From Sarcophilus harrisii (lineage: Eukaryota > Chordata > Mammalia > Dasyuromorphia > Dasyuridae): a DNA stretch of 64,000 bases. Shown one piece after another: positions 34,001 to 47,989 of the stretch; position 1 is the stretch's first letter; each line of letters opens with the position of its first letter. A program made the position numbers and the translations under genes. A model generated the notes under the pieces. It worked only from the letters and a program-made list of their open reading frames with translations. It ran no database searches and was not told the origin of the DNA. The DNA is taken from assembly GCF_902635505.1 (NCBI RefSeq), contig NC_045430.1, positions 28,787,564 to 28,851,563 of the forward strand, read 5' to 3'.

Positions 34001-37000
34001 AAAAAAAAGTCAAAAGAAAAGTAGTATTTGGGCCAATTATCAAGATAAATCTTAATAAAATGTTAGAACACAGACTTTCTCAACAAATACAAAGACAGAC
34101 TGTTTTTGACAGCCCAATAAAGAAAAATTCAGTCATCCTGAACATTTATTACTAAATATCACTTTCAATAGAAATACAATCTGACAAAACAGGATTCCTT
34201 GTAAGAATAAAGGTGTACATTTGACTAGTCTCATAAATATCTAGATGTTAAAGCAATTCAAGTGGCATTTTCATTCTTCTTGAACAACTTATATATTGAC
34301 TGCTTCCCTCCTTTCAGGAGAGAAGTGGTAGAGTACAGGTATAGAAGGTTACATATTCTATCCATGGAAGTCCCTAAAAGTAAAAATGAAGTATTACTCC
34401 ATGTTCTCAGTAATCAACTGAACTGGAGTATAAGGGGTATATTTGTTAGTTTTGTTATTGTTAGAAGGAATTTATTATGGTGGGCCTTATTGAAATCACT
34501 ATTGGAAAATAGGGTATAAAAAGTTATTTATTATATATGTAATACATATTATATTATAAAATATCTTAATAGTAATTTGAGACTATCAAGGTGCTTTTTA
34601 TATGAATAAAAAAATCATATTCTACTGTGTGACTATTTAACTATAACTCATTGGCTTTTCCATATAATGTTTACTAGTTCCACCTCTGATGAAGAAGCAA
34701 ATTCTTGTAGAAAATAAAATGGTTTTTAAAGTCAAGTAAAATAGAATCTAATTTTAGTACCACTGATTTGCTATATACCTTAGGCTAAATTATTTAAGTG
34801 AATTGGTATTTCATGTTCCAATGGATATAAATTCCAATGAATGTGTATGAAGAATTATCTGATATTCAGTTATAAAGCATTTTGTTTTTAAAGGAATTTA
34901 AAAAAAAATTAGTCAATCTGAAAGTTGTAAGGTGTTACCTTCAGAGTTGTTTTAATTTGCACCTCTCTAATCAATAGTGATTGAGCATTTTTTTTTATAT
35001 GAATATAAATACCTTTGAATTCTCTGAAAACTTTTCATATCCTCTGACTACTTATCAATTGCGGAATGACCTGTATTCTTATAATTTTGATTCAGTTCTC
35101 TATATATTTTAGAAATGAAGCCTTTGTTTATATAAAATCTTTTTAATTTAATGTAATCAAAATTTTGAATTTCATAATGTTCTCTATATCTTGTTTGATC
35201 CTAAATTCTTCCCTTAGCCATAGTTCTGACAGATAAACTATTCCATGTTCTCCTAATGTGCTTATGCTATAACTCTTTATGTGTAAATTGTGTACCCATT
35301 TTGACCTTATCTTGATACATGATGTGAGATGATAGTCAATACCTAGTTTCTGCCATACTGTTTTCCAGTTTTCCTAGCAGTTTTTGTCAAATAATGAGTT
35401 TTTATACCAAAAGTTACGTAGTGGAGGCAGCTCTGAATTTCTTAACATTCTATTGGTGGTGCGTAAGTTCTGTCAGATTTTTACAAAGCACAAGAAACTT
35501 GGAGATGGACTCAAAGATAGACTATATGCTTTCCAGCTGAGAGTTAGCCTTGCTAACTCAGCACCAGAGATGGACCAGGAGGTGGTGAATCATTTTGGTC
35601 AAAGAAATTCACGAAGACTAAAGATGCAAAAAAGGTCTTAACCTGCATCAAAGGACCATTAGCCAAAACTATAAAATAGATGTGGTTAAGTATTGAAATG
35701 CACTATGCTTACTGTTTATAAAAAGAGACCCCTTCCTGCCCCCCAAAAAACAAAAACAAAAACAAAAACACCAACCTGATGGAAATTCTCCTGCAAAGAT
35801 ACCTGTTTTAAGGGTTCCTTTGATTCCTGTTTTCCTAGCTGCATCTTCTTACTCTCAGTTGTGGCATCTTGGCTTTCATTCTCTTCTGTAAGTGGGAAGT
35901 CCATAGAGACATGAAGAGAGCTAACATGTGATACTGGTGTGTTTGTATTTGATGGTTGTTTTCTTGCTGGAAACATCGCATTTAATTGTGGGAGAAAGTC
36001 TATGCCTGAAAAGAAAGGAAAAAGATTTCTTTTGTACACAATAGCTATGTACTATAATCTATACTCCATTCCATAAAAGACTGGTTAAGAAACAAATTAT
36101 AAAAAATAAGAAAGAAAATAATTGACTTCACATGTCATATTTATATATGACATCTTTAATATAAATCTCTCATAAAAGTCCTCACTATTGAGGTGGGGGA
36201 AAAAAGTATTGCAAAAGTTCCTACCATCTCCTCGGGCAATTGAGTCCTCACTTGCCTTGTGGACAGCAGCATCTATAAAAATTATACAGTAAAGAAAAAA
36301 AATGAAAATAAAATCAAAGCTTCGTTCCCATCTATTCATCAGGAAGCCTCTTAAGGGGAACAAAAAAGAAAATTAACAGAAGACAAGGAAAGGATTAGTG
36401 TTGACACTTTCCCTCTTCAATTCTTCAAGCAGTAGCTAAGCTACAAGATAATACCTAAAAAGAAATCCCAAATCCAAACAAAACTTGACCATGCCTGCTC
36501 AGTTTCTTCCATAATCAATAATTTATTTTATCATAGATCAGACTCATTTACCAGGCTATCCAAATAAAACTCCCTTTGGAACAAAGAACATTTAAGTAAA
36601 AGTGAACTTACTCTATGCAACTCTGTCAGTATATGAATCATTCCCTACTTTTCTCAATGTGCATTTCTTCTTTTCTACATGAAGGTTCATTTAAATAGGG
36701 CATTTAAAAGATGGATCTTAAAGGTCAGGAGAAATGTGTTCTAATCCTGACTCATTACACACCCACGAGTAACCTGGGAAAGTCATGGCTTCTTTATACC
36801 TCAGTTTCACCCTCCCCATAAAATGGGAATAATGATACTTAGCCTGCCTATTTCAAATAGTTATGGAAAGACCAAGAAAAATTATGAGTGAAAATATTTC
36901 AAAATTCATTTTAAAAAATTATACAAGTACAAAAAATATTTTTTTATTTTTAAATTAAATTTCATTTTATTTCCAAACAAAGATCTGCCTTTTCTCATCC

Positions 37001-40000
37001 TCTTACCTCTGAAACAAAAACCACTATTTACAAACACGTATAGTCAAACAAAACAAATTCCTTTATTGTTCAGGTCCAAAAATATGTTTCTCAGTCTGCA
37101 TTTCAGTCTACTACCTAAGCAGTACATTTTACTCAGACTGTAAATTATTATTTTAAACAATATGATGTTCACTGTGGGTCCCTACCCTGCCTGGTCCCTT
37201 TCTTTGAGTTAAGGAAACTTGCTGTCTTTTTCTTCTTTTTTTCCCCAGACTCGATGACTTCTCTTTAACATGTACTGTGTAGGATGTGAGCAGTCTCCCG
37301 CCTCCCATCTGCCAAACTATCTCCCTTCTCCACAGTCAAAACTCAATTCAAACAAATTGGATGGCTGAGTTGAAACACAGGGAATATGAAGAAACAAGTG
37401 AAATAAGGCTTCAAAGGAGTACGGTTAGTTTATAGAAAAATTTGAAAGTTACAATATTGGTTTTCTTTGTTAGGCAATGGGTAGCCACTGAAGGTTAACA
37501 GGGAGATAATATCATGAGTTCTGTGAAATTATGAACATCAATTTGGTAGCAAGTGAGTACATCCAATCTAGTAATCCTTTCATTCAATTCTAATTGAATC
37601 ACGGTGTATTAAACCTCTTTTCTCAAGTCATCACATTTGCTACCATGGTCACCTCTCTCTAAATAGAAAATCTATTTTACTGAAAAGACTGAAGTCATCC
37701 ACTGTAAACTCACTAATCTTCAATCACCAAAACCTGCAGTTTCTTGTTAAGTCCTCATCCATTATCTCCTATGGATGAGGCAGCCCCTCCCTATTTGAGG
37801 AAGCTAACCCTTCAATCCTTGTATCCTTGATCTGGCCCCCTCCTGTAGCACCAACATTCCCTCTCTAATTTTCAGTGTCTCCTTCTCTAATCTACATCTT
37901 GTAAATATGGTCAAGTCTTATCTCATAAACTAGCATTTTATATATTCTCTCTTCCTATTAATGGGTAAACTTCCAGGAAGAATAGGGTAACACTCAGTAC
38001 CTTGACTTTTCTCAATATTCTGATAGCTTTAAATATCCCATCTATAGACAGCTACCAAATCTATTTATCCCTTTTTTTTTTTTTTGACTGAGGCAATTGG
38101 GGTTAAGTGACTTGCCCAGGGTCACACAGCCAGGAAGTGTTAAGTGTCTGAGACCAGATTTGAACACAGGTCTTTCTGACTTCAGAGGTGGTGCTCTATG
38201 CACCTAGCTGCTCTTATTTATCCATTTTTAATCTTTCCTGAGTACATACCCAAATGTTTAGATAGCTCTACCTAGTAATATTATACTGACATGTCAAAAT
38301 ATCTGACTGAATTTTTATCTCATTATGAGGGGGAAAAAAAAAAACAACCTTTTTTTCTTCCCAACTTCTGAATTTCTACTACTGGTGATTTCCAAATTAC
38401 CCAAGCTTAAAACTTCACCTCAAAACCTTAACTTCTTCCTTTTTTCTTCTGAACCACATCCAATAAATCTTAATTGACTCTACTTCCTTTTGTTGTTGCT
38501 GTTATTCTCAGGACTAATTTAAGTGAGCTATAAAACTGTCAAATAACTTTTGAGACTCAAGATCCAACTATGGAACAATCCTTGTTAACAAAGCCCTTGG
38601 TCACTAGCGAGAGAGAAGACAGCATTTCTAATCCAGCTGCTGGGTTGCTTGAGTGCCACATTACATTGTCTTGGCCCAGACTACAAATGAAGGTCTTGTT
38701 GTTTAAGGGCACCGTCAAAGAAGTGAGCATTTGTTTGTTCTTCTGTACAGCAAGACAAGTTAAGTCAGTTTCCCCAGAGTGGCTGGCACAGAGCAGCTCC
38801 CTTCTGCTTAGAGAAATATCCCTTTCTCCTCTAGATATGCAGCTTAGAGCTGAGCTTATCTACAAGCTGAAAGGCCTGTACTCATCTCAACATCTCATCC
38901 ACAAAGAGGGCCTCAGGATGATGATCTGCAAAGGGTCCCCTTCCCATCAGTGATAAAAAGAATTCTGAGTGAAATATATTTCACTCTGTAGCTAAAAAGA
39001 TTGAAGTCTCTGAACTGCTCATCTGACATAGCAACTGTAGCTTTGAAGTCTGGGACTCGCATTTCATGCTGATAGCAATCAGTGCACAAAATTTAGACTC
39101 TAACCCTAATGTCTAACTCCACCACCTGGGGAGGGAAGCAAGTGGAAACTCCAATGCTACTTCTGAAATTCTCACACCTGCCCTCTCCTCTCACTTCTTT
39201 TCTGTCACGCCCACAAAATCATTTGCCTATTTCAGGCCTTTATCATTTAATGTTGAACTATGTAACAGGTCTCCACCTATGATCTCTTACCCTTCCATAC
39301 CACGTAACTGCCCAAAAAAATTTTCTGAAAAGTGAAAATCTTAGCAGGACATTCCCCCAAGAAGGAAACTTCTGTGAGTTCCTTCTTCCAAAGGTAAACC
39401 CCTCTTCAAGTTGGCTTTTAGGTCCTTTACTAAACAGCTCCAATCTACTTTTCCAACCACTTGACAACTTTCTTCCCTCTTCCCCCTCTCTCCCCTCCCC
39501 ATACTGTGGAGTATGTAAATACTCCACATTCCAGAAATACTGATTACTCATGGTTCTTTCAGGTTCTTTTACTCCTATGTCTATGTGCAAATGACTCTCA
39601 TGTCTGGAACACACTGGCCATCCTCTTACTTTTTTTTTTTAATAGCCTCCAAATTGTTCTCCACTTCTCAACTCTCTCTATATTCCATATGCTACAACAC
39701 ACAGCTGCTAGTGACCTTTCTTAGTGTGGCCCTGACTGTATTCACCCTCCTCTATAATCAAATATAATTCTACCTAGTCTTTCAAACCCTTACAATCTGG
39801 TCCCACCACACCCCTCTTTGGGCAGTCAATGATCCAGTCACACTGAATTCCTTGTCTTTCCTCATACTTCATACTTCTACAATGGCTGGCTCATGTCCTA
39901 AATGCACTCCCTCATCTCCTCAAAGAATCTTTTTGTTCCTTCAAGATGTAGTTCAACCAATAGGTCTTGACCTGGAATAAATGAATTTATGTATTAAAAA

Positions 40001-43000
40001 ATATTTTGATAACTATTTCAATATAATTTATTTCCCTTGTAATCTTATTTATTTTCTGTTCTACATTTTAAAACAATTTTCTGAGAAGAGTTCCACAGGC
40101 TAGACCATGAGCTAAAAGAGACTGAGTCCCTTTTCTATATGAAGTCTTTCCTGAGCCCTTAAACTGCTCCTCCCTCTCTCTCTAAACTACCTTCTCTTTA
40201 TATATTTATCCTGTATATGCATATACTGTCTTCCCCTTAATAAAATATAAGGTCCCTGAAGTACAGATATTTTGATTCTTTTGTATTTCTATCCCTTGTG
40301 CCCACAGTACTGGGTACATACTAGGTACTATATAATAGCATATGGTAAGCACAGTGATTGGCACATAGTAAATGCTATATCAATGATACACAGTGGTAAA
40401 AATGCTGGTAAAATATGTGCTATATAAATGGAATATTGTATGCATGGTGTCTGCAGAAAGTAGGCACAGTAACTAGCACAGGTAGGTAATATAAAAATGC
40501 GTCTTTCTTCCCTTCAATGCAAGCTGACTGACAAGTGATCACTCCTTTGCCCTGCTTTCACAGGTTCTCACAGCTTGTGCATTTGTGTGCATGTCATTTA
40601 CATCAACAGGTCTCAACATCATCTGTAATTGAGGATTTCTTTCAGAATTTTGGTAGTATCTATAAGTCAGCGGTAGGAAACGTATGGTCCATAGGCTGTA
40701 TAAGGCCCACAAAATCATTTGCTAAGGCAACCACAGGTACAACAAGCTTCCATTGCTTGGGTTATGTCAGTTGATAATTTTGTATGGCCCGTAAATGATG
40801 TTATAAATATCCAAATGGCCTTGACAGAAAAAAAGGTTTTCCCTTTCCCCCCCATGCTCCCCACTTTAAATGAAGAGAGATGGGATGGTTCTTGGCTCAA
40901 GGGAATAACAAAATTGAGGAAAGGCACTTTCAAGAATGACTTTTTATGTATTCCAGAAATCAACAAACTAGAAAAATAGGAAATTAAAAACAGAAAAAAA
41001 TCAAAAATAAATTTCTCCCCACAAAATTAAAATGTGAACAATTTCTTAAAGATTTTTAAGTAAGTTGCAAATTATGTGTGTGTTCTCTACTACCTAATAT
41101 CATAATCTCTTACAAGTCAAACATTGTGTAAATCCAGGTGTAATTAGATCACTGGTCAGTACACTATATGGCCTCAAAAAATAATACTGCAAGTCAAATT
41201 TTACCCTGTCAAGAATTACAAATCAGAAGAACTAGCTCAATTTTGTTACAAAACACTTAACAGCTGACATTAGCTTCTAGGCTAATATTTACAATCTTGT
41301 ATTGGATATATAATCTGTCCATTTGTACCTCAATTTCTACATCTACTTTATCTATTAAGATACTGCCTTATCTAATGCACCTAAAGTAAAATTTAAAACC
41401 ACAGAGCTGGAAGGAGCCTTACAAATCACATAATCCAGCCTATTTCCTAAGTAATAAATTACTTCTATAACATCACTGACTTGAGTAATTCCAGTGATGA
41501 GCATTTCCTGAAGTGGATCACAAAATCTGCCTCTCCATAAGCTTTTATTTACTGGTGCTAGTTCTTCCCTTTATAGCCAAGTAGATTAAGATGCAACCTT
41601 CTTTTATGTGAAAATATTTTAAATTTTGAAAGGCAAAAGAAATCATGTCCCATATCCAACCCTGCAAAGGTTTTCTTCTCTAAAATATCCTTTTAGCTGG
41701 TTCTTCAAAACAATGTCATATGAATCAACATATTATCATAAAAACTCTGAGAGTAGCAGAAGCACCCAGACCATTATTATGGGTTATAGTACAAAGCCGT
41801 CACCTAGGGAAGCCCCTCCTAAAGACAGAGCCAGCCACTTCAACCAATTGCCAAATATATGTCACTCACATTAGCAGACAGGTCAGGATACTGAAAGCAA
41901 AGAGAAACACTAAGGGAGAGCATGTGCCAGGAAGCTTCAATTCCCCTCACTACAACCAACCTTACTGACAATCATTTTCCTTCATACCAAGAGCCTCAGG
42001 AACACCAATGCCCCTCCAAATCATGAGAGCTACTAGCCTATCCTCTATAGCCATCATTGTAGGAAGAAATTGTTGTAGAAAAAGAGTTCACTTTACTTGT
42101 CAACACCAAAAACTACTACTGACCCACTGCCATTAATAAGCAGATTAACATATTACTGAAAGCAGCATCACTACTCCCAATCCCACCCATTCCCCTCTGC
42201 CACCAGACCTCAAAGCCACCAAATGAGGAAGTCACTCTGGAGAAGAGGCTGGCCACCCTCACCAAATGACAACCAACTGCAACACACGGTGCAGACATGG
42301 CAGCCTAGATGAAGCAGCAAGGCACCCTGAGGCAGAGACTACTATTACTCCTAAAACTACCACCCTACCACCTTGACCAGCATTCTCTTCTTAGACTCTC
42401 ATGAAGAAAACCTGGAACCCTGAATCCAAGAGTTTGGAAACAGCAATGCTTCCAGTTCAGTGCCCACTCATGACCCAGAGAAGGAATCCCTGTGCAAAGG
42501 CAGCTGGGAACTGCTCCTGTAGGGGCTCCAGCCACAGCTGCTAAAGACCAATGAGAGAAATTCAAGTTGCCAAAACCCTAGGCATGGTCAGAATATTTAA
42601 CATCAGAAAGTGAGATGATTTTCTCAGTGAAAAGAACTTTAAAGAAGAGGTATGGCCGTCTCTTTGGAGCTATACTCTAAAGACTATGAGGCCTTCATAT
42701 CTGACCTGTTCCTGAAACCTTCTTGAGAGCTGGGATCCTCTATTCTATTTAAATCCCCAATGCTTTGCTTGAACAGTACTTTGCATACTACAAATGATTA
42801 ATAAAATGTTACATGCACTTATTCTTCATAGCTACCTTCTTCTGGACAACACACTCTAAGATGTGGTATCTAAAACTAAACAAAGTATTCCCAAAGAGGT
42901 CTAGTAAGGACAGGACAGAAAAAGGACTGTTATCTCCTTCATTCTACTTCTAGAGTTCTGTTAATGGAGCCAAGAAATTTCACTAATTTTTACTTTATGG

Positions 43001-46000
43001 TTGAGGGTTGCAGAAGACTTGGGTTCCTCAGGGCAAATCAACTGTGCACCTCATAAGATACAAATGCTATAATATGTGCAAGAAGCCTTGGAAAAGTTAA
43101 TGCACTTTAGAAATACTAGCTATGATTATGATTCAACCATATTAAGCTTGTAATTCACTATACCCCAAAGATCTTTTTGATAATAATTGCTGTATGGGTA
43201 GGGCAGCTAAGTGGCACAATGGAGAGAACACAGGGCTTGGAAAAATCTGAGCTCAAATCGAGACTCAGACACTTACTAGCTGTGTGATCTAAGCCCATTT
43301 ACCTCAATTTCCTCATCTGTAAAATGAGCTGGATAATGAAATGACAATCACTCCAGTATCTTTGCCAAGATAACCCCAAATGGGGTCACACAAAGAGTCA
43401 GACATGACTGTAAAATTGAACAATAATGACAACAATAACCTGTAAAGATAGATTTTCCTCCAAACTACAACTTGTATGGTCTTCTAAAGCCATATGAGGG
43501 ACTTTATATTTATTTCCAGGTTGCATTTTATTAGATTTGGCAGATCATGCACCCTCATCCAGATATTTTGTAATTTAATAAGGTTATTTTTTTCAATCTT
43601 ACTGTTCTGAGAATCAAATGACAACATATGTGAAGTAGTTAAACAAATATATACCTGAGTATCACCTATGTTTATATCACTTCACCATTTACGAAACATT
43701 CATAAAAACTCTTTTGGAGAGTTGTAAAAAGGGATCAAACATCATTAACAGTGTTTTACAAACAAGGAAATAGAATTAGAAGTGATCTTGACAGATAGTA
43801 TGAAACAGTGACTTGGCTAGCTATAAGAACTGGGAAGAAAGCCTCACTCTGACTTTTATCATGTGACCCTAGTAAAGTTCTTTCATTTCTCTGAGCTAGT
43901 TTTCCTTCTCTGGAAGGTGGAGATGATCCTTGAATTATTCCTGAAACCAAAATAAGGAAAGGACTCTAGTCAAGTGAGCCATTGTGGTTTGATCTTCTTG
44001 CCTCTTAGTACAAGACAATCAGGGCTCTGCTACTTGTGACTTCTGTGATCTGGATCAAATCACCTCCCTTGTCTTGATCAGTTTCCTCCTCTGTAAAATG
44101 AAGGAGTTGATCTAGATGACCTCTGAGACTCCTCCGGTCCTAGACCTATAATTCCAGGACTATGTCAGTAACTGTATAAAAATATTCTATTAATATTTTG
44201 TTCCAACAAATATAACATACCAAGAAGAAAATCTTTTAAGGAACTCAAAATTGTGTGAAAAAATAATTCCAAATGTTTCTTTACCTCAATCCCTATATCA
44301 ATCAGTCTTTTGCCATGTTCCAAAGATGTGAAGAAGGAATAATCAAAGTTGCAGTGCAACTTCATCTACTAAAGTTTTCTGATTACAATTAATAAAAAAG
44401 ACCTCCAAAATGTGAACAAAAGACTTACCATCTCTCACAGGTGAGAAAAGGTCCCCTAAACTACTTCTCCCTCCAGAATCATCAAAGCTGGAGAGATCTG
44501 AATTCTTCCCATATTCTGAGTCTCTAGATGGAACAACATCTGGATTTGTGCTGCGAGGCAAGCCTTAAGAAAAAAAGATAATATAAAATCAAGTTTTCCA
44601 TTATGTGGAATTAGAAGCTAGATCTGAGTTCAAAAAGTGACCAATTTTACCTGTGTTCTGGCAATGTGGCATTTAGAAATGGCATGGTTTCACCAAGAAC
44701 AACACAAACATTAGTACAAGGAAGCACAGAGAGTAAGGTCCCATTTCTCCAGCATCTTTTGAGTTCTATAAAGTTGAGATTTTAAGAGAGTGGAAGCTTA
44801 CTCTTTCAAGGACCATGATACTGTTTATCCTAACCATTTCTGATTAAAATCCTGGCCAGAAAATATAATTTCCTTCTCTTGTTTGGAATATTGGGTGCTA
44901 TTTAACCTTTCCTTGAAAATCTGTCATCACATTATTATTCTGGACAGGAAACACAGATAATTTGGATATATAGCCACAAATGGGTTCTGAAGGGAGCTTA
45001 GGGCCCGCCCCCACTATCGTAGAAGAAAGACTAATTTAAGGCAGGTGCTCAGGTACCTGTTTTGGACTCTTAGTGCCCCTGTCTGCTTTTTTCTATTTTA
45101 AAAAACTTTCCTATTTTATGTATCTGTAACTATGTTCCAGAAAGTCAAAGTTGCTAAATGACTTAGTTAATAGTAGTGGTTGACTCTAGGAAAGGAAGAG
45201 GCTTTAGTACATTCTTAGAGGAGAAATACAGAAGATGCTGAAGAATGATCACAGTTGCTCTCATGCTCCCAAATCCTGTTGGTAGATCACTTGTTTCTTA
45301 ATATTATCTGATAAGAAACTATGGAACCCAATTATTTACAAAATTAGTGCCAGCCAGAGACCTCCAGGAGAACCAGGAATCAAAAGCCATGATCCACAAG
45401 TTTGGCCAAAATAAGATGCCTTAAATAGGAGTATATCAACAACCTGTCAAGTTTCAGCAATCTGGTTTTTCTAAAACTATTAGTGACCAAACTTCCAACA
45501 AACATTTTTGCAAAAAAGTCCATTTCTAGATGTAAGACAAAAATCTGTGCAACGAGCTAACTGTCATAGTCGTCATAACTGTTGCAGATACAAACCACAT
45601 AGATTCCAGAATAAAAGGAGACAGCTCTTTAGAAAAGGTACCTTTTTAAAGAAGTTTAAAAGATGTTAGAGAAAAGTTTGAACCACCCAAACCAAAGGAA
45701 GAATTTCCAGTAGGCATTTAATAAAATCTATCTTTTTTTTTTTTCACTAACAAAAACTGTTGTTTATCCTTTAGTATAAAAACATTTTTTGTAAAAATAT
45801 CTAAGATTGTAAGGTGTTTGCACATAGATACAATATCTTATTGCTGAGTAAAATTTAAAAAAAAAATTGTGGAGAAGGGGGAGCAGGTAGAAAAACCTCA
45901 AAAAATATTAAACTGATATAAGTTTCTGTTATTCATCAAAAAGCATCAAAGAAATACAGACTCTCCAAATTAGGACAGAATTTTGAAGCATGAATTCCCC

Positions 46001-47933
46001 AAACATTAATCTCATCCAAAAATGGTAATTTGGTTTCTGTTTAAATACCTACAGTAATAAGGAACTTACTACCTGCAAACAGCAACTGTCACATGGAAAT
46101 ATTTCTTTACTTAGCCAAAATCTATCTACTTTTGGCCCAGTAACCTCAGTTTTTCTTCCCTCAAGAGTCAAGCAGTATAAATGTGATCTTTCTTTACACA
46201 ACCATCATTCAAATATATGAAGATACCTTTAAGGTTTTCTCTCTCTCCTGAAGGATTCTCTTTTCTAGGATAAACATCCCAAGTACCCAATTGTTTGTTT
46301 TCATGACAGGGAGTGATCCTGCCAAGTATCATTAATAGCAAAAGAATACCCATGCTAAGTAACAGTAATGATAATAATAAAAACAACAGTAGTTGTTATA
46401 GCAGCAGCATTTTCCCACTTCAAGGTATGTCACTCAATTTAGATGTTACTTCATTTAATCCAAATTTCTATCATGAAGCCTACTAAGGGACCTTCATGAA
46501 TACACAAAGGATTCTTATAAATCTCAAGAACTATGCATAATTTCAAGATTTACCACTTAACCTTTTTAAAGTTTACTCAAAACACAGTAATAACAATGGT
46601 TTAAACAATAAATATTTTTTTAAAAAGTTACATGTAAATTTACTCTTAGTATAATGAATTTGTTTAAATGGCCTATGGTCTCTCTGTTTCTTCACACAAG
46701 CTCTAAGATTATTCACATGACAAAAATTATTAATTAACATGATGAGAAATGTTCTGTGAAACACTTGTCCTCTCATTTAGAATGTTATAGTTTGCCCCTG
46801 TTTAAAAATAAAAAATCTTCTGGAAAGAAGTAACTAATGGAACTTGGCTCTGAAAAGTCCAGAGCCAAAACAAATGAATAATTAGACTGTACTTTTTTTA
46901 CTTCCTCAGGAGTGTTGTCATTATTAAACAATTTTTTAAAAAGTACTAATTCAACAGCACTAATTTATAATTCTTAAAAATAACTATAATACATAAATTA
47001 ATTTCAAATCCTAGCAAAAATCATTTAATACTATATTGGGGGGAAAAACACAATTTTTTCTTAAGTGAGCTGAAATGGTATTTCATTGGATTTTTTAATG
47101 ATTAGTAATTTCCCCTGTAACAATCAGGATTTATGGGGATAATATAGACATCCAGAGCCAAAATAAAATGACTATTTAGTCATTTCTAAAAGTACCCATC
47201 ACCTCAAACAATGAGAAACAAGGGCTGATCATGTGAGAGCAAAAATGTGGTGAATGGGTTGAGTACTCCACTATCACCCCACAATGTCAAAGGTAAAGTC
47301 CATATACATGGGACAGAGCCCCCAGACATATTTACAGGAAGGAATGAACAAAGTTCTCAATATAAGATGAGATTCTCCTTATAGGAAGGAATGCTTAAAA
47401 GGGATGAGATCACAGATTTACATATTTTAGAGACTGAATACCTATTAATATCCAAGTCAACAAATATACCATCTATTTTTACAATCATAAAGGAAAGCAT
47501 ATTCACAAACTATGCAACCCATGAAAGAAAATATCTTTGCTAAGTCTCTTATACTTTAAAATTAAAATAGACACATACAAATACTTCTTTACCAGAAAGT
47601 AATTACTATTCTGGAAATGGCCTTGAGCACTGAAGGCATCAATAAATACCTGTTGAATAAGTGAAAAATGGCACCTCCATATGCTCATTTCCATACCAGC
47701 ATACATTTAGAGTTTTTTATTTTTCTTTTACTTAGCTCTTGGTAGTTGCTGATGTGATATATTTCTTAGTAGATACTAAAAAGGCTTCCTTCCTTTCAAT
47801 AATTTAAGAATGCTGTACCACTGTACTCTATTATAGGCAAAAGCAAACGAAATAATTGGTCAATGCAGAATGAAGCAAAGTAATATCATGGAAAAAAAAA
47901 AGTTTATCCCAAAGATCTACCTCTATGTAGTTA

Positions 47934-47989
<56 letters not shown>

